Below the pieces are notes generated by a model. The model did no database searches and was not told where the DNA came from. It worked only from the letters and a program-made list of their open reading frames with translations. Positions 44,628 through 53,655 of a stretch of 64,000 nucleotides of DNA are shown piece after piece (within the stretch, counting starts at the first letter, position 1; every line of letters begins with the position of its first letter). The translations under genes and the position numbers were made by a program. Source of the stretch: an uncultured Phycicoccus sp. (GTDB taxonomy: Bacteria > Actinomycetota > Actinomycetes > Actinomycetales > Dermatophilaceae); contig NZ_CANLZR010000004.1 of assembly GCF_947495705.1 (NCBI RefSeq), positions 1 through 64,000 on the forward strand, written 5' to 3'.

Positions 44628-45446
44628 ATGTCGACGGCAAGCGAGCCGCACGCCGGCACCGACGACGCCCGGGTCGACGCGCCGACGTTCTGGGCCACCC
44701 GGCGCGAGTGGCGCACCGCCCTCGACCTCGCCGCCTCGGCCGTCGCGACCCGCGACCTCGCCGACTGGCCCGCGGGCGACGGCCACCCCGTGCTCGTGGT
44801 CCCCGGCTTCCTCGCCGGCCCCGAGTCCACCGTCTTCCTCCGCCAGCACCTGCGGCGCCTCGGCTACCGGGCCCACGACTGGCGGCGCGGGCGCAACCTC
44901 GGGGTCACCCCGGACCTCACCGCCCACCTCGAGGACCTGCTCCTGGAGCTCTACGACCGGTACGGGCGCCGGGTGAGCGTCGTCGGCTGGAGCGCCGGCG
45001 GCATCTACGCCCGCGAGCTGGCCCGGACGCTGCCGCACTACACCCGCTCTGTCGTCACGCTCGGCAGCCCCTTCCGCGGCCACCCGGTCTCGACCCGGGC
45101 CTGGGCGATGTACCGGCTGCTCAACCGTGGCCCCGACAGCGACGCGCTGTTCACCCCCGAGGCGATCGCGGCCCGCGCCGCGCCGCTGCCGGTCCCGACG
45201 ACGAGCATCTACTCCCGCGGCGACGGCATCGTCGCCTGGCAGTGCTGCGTCGCCGACCCGGCGCCGCACACCGAGAACGTCGAGGTCGGGGCGACCCACC
45301 TGGGCTACGGGCACCACCTCGAGACCCTCCGCGTGATCGCCGACCGCCTCGCCCAGCCCGAGGGCGCGTGGACGCCATGGGCACCGGCCGTCGAGGGCGT
45401 CGCGTCGGCGACCCTCGACACCGGCGCCCAGGAACAGGCAGGCTGA
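44628..45446 (+). CDS. Alpha/beta hydrolase (lipase/esterase-like)
   Basis: A 272-residue alpha/beta hydrolase with an oxyanion segment VLVVPGFLAGPEST and the nucleophile elbow GWSAGGIYA. The terminal His is probably in GHHLETLRV. No signal peptide is evident. GAAGGAGCG precedes the ATG. It lies 4 nt before a wax ester synthase gene, so it probably handles acyl esters in storage-lipid turnover. Confidence 0.82.
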   Translation: MSTASEPHAGTDDARVDAPTFWATRREWRTALDLAASAVATRDLADWPAGDGHPVLVVPGFLAGPESTVFLRQHLRRLGYRAHDWRRGRNLGVTPDLTAHLEDLLLELYDRYGRRVSVVGWSAGGIYARELARTLPHYTRSVVTLGSPFRGHPVSTRAWAMYRLLNRGPDSDALFTPEAIAARAAPLPVPTTSIYSRGDGIVAWQCCVADPAPHTENVEVGATHLGYGHHLETLRVIADRLAQPEGAWTPWAPAVEGVASATLDTGAQEQAG

Positions 45447-45450
45447 GCGG

Positions 45451-46848
45451 GTGGGTCGTAGCCGCTGGGCCTCGCCGCTGGACTCCGTGTTCCTCCTGGC
45501 CGAGAGCCCGGAGACCCTCATGCATGTCGGGTCCCTCCTGCACTTCTCGTACCCCGAGGGCGAGGACGAGACCTTCCTGCGCGACCTCGAGGCCGACCTG
45601 CGCGCCGCCCCGGTGGAGCCGCCGTGGACGCTGCGGCTGCAGACCCGGCGGGTCATGCGGCAGCCGATCCACCGGTTCGTCGAGGAAACCACGGTCGACA
45701 TGGGGTACCACGTGCGGCACTCGGCGCTGCCCGCCCCGGGCGGCGAGCGCGAGCTCGGCGTGCTCGTGTCGCGGCTGCACTCGAACCAGGTCGACTTCCG
45801 CCGCCCGCCGTGGGAGCTGCACCTCATCGAGGGCGTCAGCCCCGGGCGGTTCGCCGTGTACGTCAAGATCCACCACAGTCTCGTCGACGGGTACACCGGG
45901 ATGCGGTTCCTCCAGCGCGGGCTCACCGAGGACCCCGGCGACCGCGCCCATCCACACTTCTTCAGCCTCACCCGCCGGCCCCGGGCCACCGACGCCCCGC
46001 CCGAGCCGGTGGGCGACGTCGCCGCCATCCTCGCGAGCGTGTCGGCCTCCCTCACGGCGCTGCCGGCCGTCGCCCGCACCCTCGCCGAGACCCAGATCCG
46101 CCGCGGCCAGACCTCGACCCGGGCCGTGACGTCGTACCAGGCCCCGATGTCGGTGCTCAACGGGCGCACCGGCCGCTCCCGCCGGTTCGCGACGCAGCAG
46201 TACGACCTCGAGCGGCTCCGGGCCGTCGCCCGGGGGCGCGGCGTGACCCTCAACGACGTCCTCATGGCGATCTGTGCGGGTGGGCTGCGGCGCTTCCTCG
46301 GTGACCTCGACGAGCTGCCCGACCGCCCCCTCATCGCCTTCGTCCCGGTCAACGTGCGCGCCCAGGACAGCGACGGCGGCGGCAACTACTTGGGCGCGAC
46401 GCTGGTCTCACTCGGCACCGACATCGAGGACCCCGCGGCGCGGCTCTCGGCCATCGCGGCGTCCTCGCGCGCGGCGAAGGCGCGGATGCGCGGGATGACC
46501 GGGGACGCGGTCATCGCGTACAGCGCGATGCTGCTCGCACCGGCCGGCCTCCAGGTGGCCCGGGCCATGACCGGGCTGCCGCTGCCGGTGCCGCTGACCC
46601 TCAACGTCTGCATCTCGAACGTCCCCGGCCCCACCAAGCCGCTGTACTGGCGGGGTGCGCGGCTGGAGGCGACGTACCCGATGTCGATCCCCGGGCACTC
46701 CATGGCCCTCAACATCACCGCGCAGTCGTACGCCGGCACGCTGAACATCGGCTTCGTCGGCGACCGCGAGGCGCTGCCGCACCTGCAGCGCCTCGCGGTG
46801 CACACCGGCGAGGCACTCGACGAGCTCGAGGCCGCCGTGGCCGGGTGA
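45451..46848 (+). CDS. Wax ester synthase / diacylglycerol acyltransferase (WS/DGAT)
   Basis: A 465-residue bifunctional acyltransferase that joins acyl-CoA to a fatty alcohol or diacylglycerol. The catalytic HHSLVDG motif is in KIHHSLVDGYTG, and the family's second motif appears as LNVCISNVPGP near the C-terminus. GTG start, 4 nt after the hydrolase stop. Cytoplasmic or membrane-associated, making triacylglycerol or wax ester reserves as in other actinobacteria. Confidence 0.92.
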   Translation: MGRSRWASPLDSVFLLAESPETLMHVGSLLHFSYPEGEDETFLRDLEADLRAAPVEPPWTLRLQTRRVMRQPIHRFVEETTVDMGYHVRHSALPAPGGERELGVLVSRLHSNQVDFRRPPWELHLIEGVSPGRFAVYVKIHHSLVDGYTGMRFLQRGLTEDPGDRAHPHFFSLTRRPRATDAPPEPVGDVAAILASVSASLTALPAVARTLAETQIRRGQTSTRAVTSYQAPMSVLNGRTGRSRRFATQQYDLERLRAVARGRGVTLNDVLMAICAGGLRRFLGDLDELPDRPLIAFVPVNVRAQDSDGGGNYLGATLVSLGTDIEDPAARLSAIAASSRAAKARMRGMTGDAVIAYSAMLLAPAGLQVARAMTGLPLPVPLTLNVCISNVPGPTKPLYWRGARLEATYPMSIPGHSMALNITAQSYAGTLNIGFVGDREALPHLQRLAVHTGEALDELEAAVAG

Positions 46849-46857
46849 CCCCGTAGG

Positions 46858-47277
46858 TCAGCCCTCCTGCTCACCGGTGCCGATGTTGACCATCCACGAG
46901 ATGCCGAAGCGGTCGACGAGCGACCCGTACTCGTCGCCCCACATCTGCTTCTCGAACGGCATCGTCACGGTGGCCCCCTCGGCGAGGCCCTCCCAGAAGC
47001 GCCGCAGCGAGTCGTCGGTCCCACTGAGCGAGACGTGCACGTTGGAGGCTGACGCGACCCCACCCTCCTGGCCCGGAGGCAGGTCGGAGGCCATGAGGAC
47101 GAAGCCGTCGGGAGTCTCGAGCCGCGCGTGCATGACGTTGTCCGAGCCGGGCCCCTCCATGCCGTACTCGCCGAAGGTCATCACCTCGAGAGCGCCGCCG
47201 AGGACCTGCTGGTAGAAGGACATCGCCTCGCGGGCGGTCCCGTCGAAGTTGAGGTACGGGTTGAGCTGGCTGGCCAT
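46858..47277 (-). CDS. VOC/PhnB-like protein
   Basis: A 139-residue protein of the glyoxalase/bleomycin-resistance (VOC) fold, PhnB-like branch: LNPYLNFDGTAREAM at the start, NVMHARLETPDGFVLMASD in the middle and QMWGDEYGSLVDRFGISW near the end. Members are mostly of unknown function; a few bind small organic ligands. GGGAG precedes the ATG. Confidence 0.88.
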   Translation of the reverse strand: MASQLNPYLNFDGTAREAMSFYQQVLGGALEVMTFGEYGMEGPGSDNVMHARLETPDGFVLMASDLPPGQEGGVASASNVHVSLSGTDDSLRRFWEGLAEGATVTMPFEKQMWGDEYGSLVDRFGISWMVNIGTGEQEG

Positions 47278-47339
47278 GGTGGGCTCCCTCGGTCGGACGT
47301 CGTCGACCCCGGCGACGCTACGCCGATGCACCGACGGTG

Positions 47340-48032
47340 TCAGCCCGTGGAGCTCGGGTGCGCCACGTCGGCGACGAGCCCGACCACCTCGGGCGCCGGA
47401 TCGACCCCGAGCTCGGTGCGCAGCAGGTCCCGGTAGTGCTCCACCCGGCGCAGTGCCTCGTAGGAGTTGCCCTCCTCGAGGTGCGCCCGCACGAGCGCGA
47501 GAACGGCCGACTGCCGCAGCGGCTCCGCCGTGACGGCCGCGAGCCCGGCCCGCGTCGCGAGGCCGAACTGGCGCAGCCCGGTCGCCGTCCGGCACACCGC
47601 CTCCAGCCCCTGGAGCCGCGCAAGGTGGAAGGTGTCGCGCTCGTCCTCGAGCCACTCCTCGTACCACCCCGGGAGGAGGTCGCGGGTCAGCAGGTCGATC
47701 TGGCTGGCGTCGAGGGGCCGGCAGTCGAGCGCGAGGTCGGCCACCTGTCGCGCCTCGGCGAGGTCGACGTCCGCCTCGAGCGTGACCTCCCACGACGTCG
47801 CGGTGAGCCAGCCCGGCGGCGTCTGCCAGATGGCCCGACGCAGGTTCGCCCGGGCCCGCTCGTCGAGCACGGTCGGCCACAGCTCCATGCTCATGAGGGA
47901 CCGCTGGGCCACGGGCCCCTTGACGGCGAGGTAGGCGATGGCCCGGCGGGCCGCGGCCGGCAGGTGGTCGTCCGGGACGACGGCCAGGCGACCGAGGACC
48001 CGCACCTGGCGGCGGACACGCGGGCTGGACAC
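47340..48032 (-). CDS. SARP-type regulator (winged helix plus BTAD)
   Basis: A 230-residue regulator with an N-terminal winged-helix DNA-binding domain (RVLGRLAVVPDD, SLMSMELWP, RRAIWQTP) and a bacterial transcriptional activation domain (LLPGWYEEWLEDERDTFHLA, then EEGNSYEALRRVEHYRDLLR). SARPs activate secondary-metabolite and specialised clusters by binding direct repeats near -35. It is divergent from the uncharacterised operon starting at 48314 and is its likely activator. GTG start. Confidence 0.88.
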   Translation of the reverse strand: MSSPRVRRQVRVLGRLAVVPDDHLPAAARRAIAYLAVKGPVAQRSLMSMELWPTVLDERARANLRRAIWQTPPGWLTATSWEVTLEADVDLAEARQVADLALDCRPLDASQIDLLTRDLLPGWYEEWLEDERDTFHLARLQGLEAVCRTATGLRQFGLATRAGLAAVTAEPLRQSAVLALVRAHLEEGNSYEALRRVEHYRDLLRTELGVDPAPEVVGLVADVAHPSSTG

Positions 48033-48313
48033 CGGCGGCCCCCTCCCTCACCGCCCGGGATGCAGCGGGCGGCGTCAGCGTGGAGATCGGAAGATCGGGG
48101 ACGTCCCGCGAGTATCGCGGACCTGTGGGGAGCGTGCAACGGGCGTACACGGGAGTGACGGATGGGGGACGCGGGCACGACGCCCGGCGGACGCACCCGG
48201 GGTCACGGCGCGGTCGCCGGGCCCACGCGGGCGGGGCGCGGTGGCGCACGGCGTGGGGACCCCCGCTGCGGACGATGGTCGGTGTCCTGTTCACACCGAT
48301 CTCGGAGGGACTC
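48033..48313. promoter_or_regulatory. Divergent control region of the SARP gene and the unknown operon
   Basis: This 281-bp gap contains two tandem AGATCGG repeats with an 8-bp period (48084-48098) and a CCGCGA-gta-TCGCGG inverted repeat (48106-48120). Direct repeats are what SARP proteins bind. GGAGGG then precedes the first operon ATG. Confidence 0.45.
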
Positions 48314-50776
48314 ATGCCGGACACCCAGCAGACGGGCATCCTCGTCGCACCGGAGACCCCCTTCGCCGAGGAGTCCCCCGGCGACGAGGCCGGCCCCGAA
48401 CCGCTCGGTCTCCTCCCGTGGACCGAGACCGCGTCGCCTTTCGGCGGGCCGGGCGGCGCCTCCTTCGAGCTCGAGGACGAGGAGACCGAGCTGTTCCTCG
48501 AGACCTTCGAGGACCTGCGCGACGAGTCCTTCGACGAGGCGCTCGCCGAGCTCGTCGCCGAGACGTCCGAGGCCGCCGGCGTCGGCCTCCAGGGGGAGTC
48601 GCCGGACGCGTTCGGGTCGGCCCGGGAGCGGCTCGCGGAGTCGCACCTCGACCCGATCGGCGCCGAGGCGGAGCGGTGCATCCAGCGGTTCATGGAGCAC
48701 CTGGCCCCGGTCGACCCGGAGTCCGTCTCGGAGGCCGAGCTCGAGAGCATCCTCGAGCGGTTCGACCCCGGCGCGGCCAGCGTCTCCGTGGCGGGCGAGC
48801 AGTTCCTCGGCGGCCTCATCCGCAAGGCGAAGAAGATCGTCAAGAAGGTCGCCAAGGTCGCGAAGAAGGTCGTGAGCAAGGTCCCCTTCCTCGGGGCGAT
48901 CCTCAAGAAGCTCAAGGGCCTCATCCGGCCGCTGCTCAAGCGGGTCCTGGGCATGGCGATCGGCCGGCTGCCCGCCCCGCTGCGGCCGCCCGCCCGGATC
49001 CTCGCGAAGAAGCTCGGCATCGGTGAGCTCGAAGGCGAGTCGTTCGACGAGCTGGAGGACGAGGCCGAGGAGGAGACCCTCGCCGAGGGTTTCGCCGGCT
49101 CACCCGTCGGCGTCCTGGACCCCGAGACCCTCGCCGAGTCCTTCGACGCCACGCTCGCCGGCGCCATGGTCGTGCCCGAGGCGCTCGAGGAGGCGGAGTC
49201 CTTCGGTGACACCGAGGCGGACCTGCCCGTCGGCACCGAGCTCGAGCAGCTCGCGGCCGCCCGCGCGCGGTTCATGGGCCGGGTCCGCTCCGCCGGCGAC
49301 GAGGACGATCTCGGCCCGGCGATGGAGCAGTTCATCCCCGCGATCCTGCCCGCGCTCCGGCTCGGGCTCCGGCTCGTGGGCCGCACCAAGGTCGTCAACT
49401 TCCTCGCGAAGTACCTCGCCCGGCTCATCGGTCGCTGGGTGGGGCCGAAGCTCTCCCAGCCCCTGTCCCGCGCCGTCGTCGACGTCGGGCTGCGGGTGAT
49501 CGGGCTCGAGGCCGAAGGCGAGGGCGAGGCCGAGCTCGAGGCGGACGCGGTCCCCGCGATGCTCGCCTCCACCGTCGAGGACACCGTCCGCCGCCTCGCC
49601 GAGCAGCCCGACCACGTGCTCGAGGACGAGAGCCTCCTCCAGGTGGCCGTCGCCGAGGCCTTCGAGCAGTCGGTCGCCGCGAACTTCCCCGACGCCCTCG
49701 TCCGGCCCGACCTGCGGATCGCGCCGTCGCTGGGTGGGACCTTCGTGACACGCCACGCCCGCACCCCGCACGCCTTCAAGGCCTTCAGCCGGACCCCCGA
49801 GATCGAGCTGAGCCCGGCGCAGGCGGCGGCCATCCGCACCTTCGGCGGCGTGACCCTCGACGCGGCCCTGCGTGCCCACGGCCTCACCCTCCCCGGCCGT
49901 TTCCGGGTCCAGATCTTCGAGGCGGGGGCGGGGACGACCCTGCCGACACTGGCCCGGCTCGCGGGCATCCTCGGGCCCAGCGGCACCCACGGCGCCTACA
50001 GCCACCTCCACCCGCTCACCCGCGCCGCCGCGACCGCGCTCCTGCGCGAGCCCCGCCTGGGCGTCGACGTCCCCTCACGCTTCCTCCAGTCCCGGCACCG
50101 CATCTCGGTCGGACAGCGGTTCTTCCACCTCCAGCCCGTCGGGCAACGCCCCACGCCGGCGCCGGTGCCGACGCGGATGGCCCCCGCCTGCGACCCGGGG
50201 CAGGCGAGCGACCGCCGGATGCGCATCGACCTGCGCCGCGGCGAGGCCCGCATCGCCCTCTACTTCTCCGAGCCGGACGCCCAGAAGGTGGCCGCCGCGA
50301 TCGGCGCCGACCCCGCGAGCCCGGCTCTGCTCAAGGCGCTCCTGGAGTCGCTGCGCGCGGCCGGACGGTCCGTGGGCCGCAGCGACGGCGCGGTGCAGAT
50401 CCCCGGCGGCGGCCCGGACCGCGCCGGTCCCGCCGTCGGCATCCCGAACGTCGGCCGCGAAGCCGAGTGGGAGGCCGAGTGGGAAGCCCAGTGGGAGGAC
50501 GAGTGGGAGCGTCGCGCCCGCAGTCGCCGCGGCCGGCGCCGCCACAGCCACCGCGTCTCCCCGGCCCAACGGGCCCGGCTCCGCCGCCGCATCCGGGCCG
50601 CCACCAGCACCGCCCTCGCGGCGTGGGCCCGCACGAACGGGCAGGGCTTCGTCCAGGCCGCGCAGGACGCCCGCTGCGGTGTCACCGTCCTGGTCCGGGT
50701 GAGCGGACTCGCGGCGACCGGCGGGACCCCGGCCACGGCCACCGTGAGCCTCGAGCCGGGGCGGAGCAAGCCGTGA
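48314..50776 (+). CDS. Large protein with acidic N-terminus and cationic amphipathic segments, unknown function
   Basis: An 820-residue protein with no signal peptide. Residues 1-150 are acidic with TPFAEESP and TASPFGGPGG motifs. Residues about 167-216 are strongly basic and amphipathic (IRKAKKIVKKVAKVAKKVV, then KKLKGLIRPLLKRVLG), like a membrane-active helix. A second hydrophobic/basic segment lies near 340-376 (LRLGLRLVGRTKVV). Residues about 718-733 repeat EWEAEWEAQWEDEWE, followed by an Arg-rich stretch. Helical coat, scaffold and pore-forming roles are all possible; I do not recognise a family. First gene of a coupled operon divergent from a SARP regulator. GGAGGG precedes the ATG; stop overlaps the next GTG. 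Confidence 0.75.
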   Translation: MPDTQQTGILVAPETPFAEESPGDEAGPEPLGLLPWTETASPFGGPGGASFELEDEETELFLETFEDLRDESFDEALAELVAETSEAAGVGLQGESPDAFGSARERLAESHLDPIGAEAERCIQRFMEHLAPVDPESVSEAELESILERFDPGAASVSVAGEQFLGGLIRKAKKIVKKVAKVAKKVVSKVPFLGAILKKLKGLIRPLLKRVLGMAIGRLPAPLRPPARILAKKLGIGELEGESFDELEDEAEEETLAEGFAGSPVGVLDPETLAESFDATLAGAMVVPEALEEAESFGDTEADLPVGTELEQLAAARARFMGRVRSAGDEDDLGPAMEQFIPAILPALRLGLRLVGRTKVVNFLAKYLARLIGRWVGPKLSQPLSRAVVDVGLRVIGLEAEGEGEAELEADAVPAMLASTVEDTVRRLAEQPDHVLEDESLLQVAVAEAFEQSVAANFPDALVRPDLRIAPSLGGTFVTRHARTPHAFKAFSRTPEIELSPAQAAAIRTFGGVTLDAALRAHGLTLPGRFRVQIFEAGAGTTLPTLARLAGILGPSGTHGAYSHLHPLTRAAATALLREPRLGVDVPSRFLQSRHRISVGQRFFHLQPVGQRPTPAPVPTRMAPACDPGQASDRRMRIDLRRGEARIALYFSEPDAQKVAAAIGADPASPALLKALLESLRAAGRSVGRSDGAVQIPGGGPDRAGPAVGIPNVGREAEWEAEWEAQWEDEWERRARSRRGRRRHSHRVSPAQRARLRRRIRAATSTALAAWARTNGQGFVQAAQDARCGVTVLVRVSGLAATGGTPATATVSLEPGRSKP

Positions 50777-52014
50777 GCCTCGCCCTCGCCGACGACCTCG
50801 AGCGCCAGGTCCAGCACTGGCTCGGGTCGGCCCGAGGGTGCCTCGACGCGGAGTCGTTCGCCTCGAAGGCGGCCTGGCAGTCGGTGGAGCAGGCGGTCGG
50901 CCTGCCGGTGCGCACCCAGCTCGCGCGCACCGTCGACGACCTCATCCGGGTCGGGCGCGCTGCCGAGGCGGCCGTACGGGCCGCCCGGACCGACCCCACC
51001 CTGCTGCCCGTGGCCCAGGCCGCCGTCGAGCGGTTCCGGCGGCGCTACCTCCAGGTCGAGACGACGCTGGACTTCTTCGGCCAGGCGGTCAACACCCGCA
51101 CGAGCACCCGCCTCACCTCGACGATGACGACCCTGGACCGGCTCGCCCAGCAGAGCATCGAGGCCTCGCTGGGCCAGGTCGGCATCGTGGTCCCGCCCGT
51201 GCTCACCTACATCGGGGAGGGGCTCGGCGCGAGCATCATCCGGGTGGGCATCCGGCTGTGGGCCCCCGGCACCGTCAACCCCGTGGCCGCCATCAAGATC
51301 GTGCGGCACAACCTGTTCCGGCCCACGTCGCTGTTCCACGAGACGGGCCACCAGGTGGCGCACCTCACCGGCTGGAACGACGCGCTCCGCGGGGCCCTGG
51401 GGCGGGCGCTCGCGGACGACCCGGCGCTGCGGGCCATGTGGGAGCCGTGGAGCAGTGAGATCACCGCGGACGTCTACGCCTTCACCCTCACCGGGTACGC
51501 GTCGGTGGCGGCTCTGCACGACGTCGTCGCCGACTCCCGGACGATCCTGCGGTGGCCGCTCGGCGACCCGCACCCCGTGGGGTGGCTCCGGGTCCTGCTC
51601 GGCGTCGCGATGTGCCGCGCCGCGTACGGCAGCGGCCCGTGGGACCGCCTCGAGGAGGCGGTGGTGACCGCCAACCCGCTGAGCCGCGCCGATGAGTCCA
51701 CGGCTCCGCTGCTCCGCCGCTCCCACGAGCGGATGGACCGGATCGCCCGGACCTGCCTCACGACGCCCGTCCCCGGTTTCGGCGGCCGCCCGGTGACCGC
51801 CGTCGTCGACCCCGGCCGGGTGTCGCCGCGGGCCCTCGGCGAGCTCGAGCGTGCCACCGGCCCCGCCCTCTGGACGTCCCCGCACTGGCGCCGCACCGAA
51901 GGCATCCGCATCGTCGCGCTCGCCGGGCTCCGGGAGGCCGAGCACGCCGAGCGCGCCGCCGAGTGGGTGCAGCGCGCCGAGACCTGGTTCACCGACACCT
52001 CACGCGCAGCGTGA
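50773..52014 (+). CDS. Putative zincin metallopeptidase
   Basis: A 413-residue protein with HETGHQVAH (His189, Glu190, His193), the HExxH zinc motif, and Glu229 in SSEITADVYAF as a likely third ligand, a gluzincin-like spacing. The N-terminal 180 residues are helical. There is no signal peptide, so it acts inside the cell or is exported by another route. GTGA overlap with the 820-residue protein suggests it processes that protein or a co-assembled partner. It could be an inactive binding fold. Confidence 0.75.
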   Translation: MSLALADDLERQVQHWLGSARGCLDAESFASKAAWQSVEQAVGLPVRTQLARTVDDLIRVGRAAEAAVRAARTDPTLLPVAQAAVERFRRRYLQVETTLDFFGQAVNTRTSTRLTSTMTTLDRLAQQSIEASLGQVGIVVPPVLTYIGEGLGASIIRVGIRLWAPGTVNPVAAIKIVRHNLFRPTSLFHETGHQVAHLTGWNDALRGALGRALADDPALRAMWEPWSSEITADVYAFTLTGYASVAALHDVVADSRTILRWPLGDPHPVGWLRVLLGVAMCRAAYGSGPWDRLEEAVVTANPLSRADESTAPLLRRSHERMDRIARTCLTTPVPGFGGRPVTAVVDPGRVSPRALGELERATGPALWTSPHWRRTEGIRIVALAGLREAEHAERAAEWVQRAETWFTDTSRAA

Positions 52015-52033
52015 CCGAAGGAAGGAGAGTCCC

Positions 52034-52471
52034 GTGGCCGACGAGAAGCCGACCGTCCGCAGCCTGGACCGGCGGATGGGCGGGGTCGAGCAGCAGCTGG
52101 GCGAGGTCGCCGACTCGCTCGGCCGCGTGCAGCGCTCCATCCACCAGCTGAGCGAGGGCACCGAGTCCCAGTCGGAGCGGCTGTGGACCGCCCTCGGCAG
52201 CATCGGCGGCCTGGACGACATCGGCCGTGGCCTCGCCGACATCGCCGAGGTCCTGGCTCCGATGCGCCAGTTCGCCCCACCCTCGACGGCCGTGGACCTC
52301 GAGGACGGGGTCGCCGAGGCCCTCGGGACGATCCGGGCCTCGCTCGGCGGGGACCAGCGGACGCTCAACTTCACGAGCCTCGAGACCGACTGGGACGGAC
52401 CCGTCCGCTTCATCGGCGAGGCCGTACCCCCGATGTACCGACCCCACGATGCGAAGGACGGCCCGCGATGA
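52034..52471 (+). CDS. Small coiled-coil protein of the unknown operon
   Basis: A 145-residue protein, GTG start with GGAGAG 6 nt upstream. Residues about 8-75 have heptad spacing (RRMGGVEQQLGEVADSLGRV, IHQLSEG), predicting a coiled coil. The C-terminal half ends with LNFTSLETDWDGPVRF. It probably oligomerises or bridges other products. No family recognised. ATGA overlap with the next gene. Confidence 0.75.
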   Translation: MADEKPTVRSLDRRMGGVEQQLGEVADSLGRVQRSIHQLSEGTESQSERLWTALGSIGGLDDIGRGLADIAEVLAPMRQFAPPSTAVDLEDGVAEALGTIRASLGGDQRTLNFTSLETDWDGPVRFIGEAVPPMYRPHDAKDGPR

Positions 52472-53643
52472 TCCCCCAGCTCGTCCAGCAGATCGCCGCG
52501 GTCAACGGTGGCGACCTCGCCGGCGCCCAGGCCGCCGTGCTCACCGCCGACCCGCTCGACCTCGTCCTGCGGATGGAGCAGGTGTGGAACGAGGCCGACC
52601 TGTGGGCCCAGGGCCAGCCCCCCGCCGGCCCGGCACGCAGCCAGCTGCTCGCGACGAACGCGTTCGCGACCGGTGCCTGGCGCCCGCCCCCGGCCGCCCC
52701 CGCCCCGGTCCCGATGCCCGCACAGCCCGCCTGGGACCACCTCATCTACGGCTACGCGATCGAGAACACCCGCGCACCGCAGATCCTCGCCCGGGTCGTG
52801 CGGGCCTTCCGCAGCGGCGAAGGCCTCGGCGTGCCCAGCGTCCCGACCCAGCGCTGGCTCGACGCGACGGAGGCGCTGCTGTTCAACGCCGCCAACCCGT
52901 TCGCGGCCTGGCTGTCGACGAGCGGGGTCCGCCCCGACGCCGAGGCGGTGCGCCGCAACGCGTACTACCGACTGTTCGGGATGGACCTCGCCCACGGCAC
53001 CGACGCCAACGCGCCCTACCCGTTCGACAAGGCGGAGGCCTCCAACCGCGGCTTCGTCAAGGTCTTCGAGGAGCTCCTCTTCGAGCTCTGGCGGGCCATC
53101 GAGAACGTCCGCAACCTCGTCGCCGGGAACACGACCGACGACGACCGGATCTACCGCCTCTCGGAACAGCTCGGGTTCATGCTCCGGTCCCGGCGGATCG
53201 GCGCGGTGCTCGGGCGTGAGGAGCTGGCCGCCACGACGGCGATGGGCTGGGTCGAGCTGACGGTCAGCTCGAACACCTCGGTCGTGCGGGACCTGCGGGC
53301 CGAGGCGACGAGCTCGGCCGACCGGCTGCGCGTCATCGGCGAGCGCGTCAAGCTCATGCCGCACTCGCGAGCGAACTCCTTCTTCGCGATGGCGACCGAG
53401 CTCTCGCTGCTCCTGCGGGCTCTCGAAGCCGGCTGGGTGACCTCCAGCGGCCAGGCGTGGCTGCTCTACCAGACGGCCGCGCCCCCGGCCACGCCGCCGC
53501 TCCCGCCCGGGCAGCGGCCGCTCGGCTCCGAGGTCCGCCGGGTCATCACCGAGTGGGCCGCGGCGTCCGGTCGCGACCTCAAGCAGCGCTCGGTGCCGAT
53601 CACCGTCGTGCCGGCCGGTGCGCCGGTCCCGTCCCGCCGCTGA
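52468..53643 (+). CDS. Helical protein of the unknown operon
   Basis: A 391-residue protein with a Pro/Ala-rich linker at about residues 70-88 and mostly amphipathic helices after it (ELLFELWRAIENVRNLVAG; MATELSLLLRALEAGWV). No catalytic motif, signal peptide or membrane segment is visible. It lies between the coiled-coil protein and the tyrosinase and is coupled to the former by ATGA. Probably structural or a partner of the 820-residue protein. Not recognised. Confidence 0.75.
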   Translation: MIPQLVQQIAAVNGGDLAGAQAAVLTADPLDLVLRMEQVWNEADLWAQGQPPAGPARSQLLATNAFATGAWRPPPAAPAPVPMPAQPAWDHLIYGYAIENTRAPQILARVVRAFRSGEGLGVPSVPTQRWLDATEALLFNAANPFAAWLSTSGVRPDAEAVRRNAYYRLFGMDLAHGTDANAPYPFDKAEASNRGFVKVFEELLFELWRAIENVRNLVAGNTTDDDRIYRLSEQLGFMLRSRRIGAVLGREELAATTAMGWVELTVSSNTSVVRDLRAEATSSADRLRVIGERVKLMPHSRANSFFAMATELSLLLRALEAGWVTSSGQAWLLYQTAAPPATPPLPPGQRPLGSEVRRVITEWAAASGRDLKQRSVPITVVPAGAPVPSRR

Positions 53644-53655
53644 AGGAGGTGCGCG

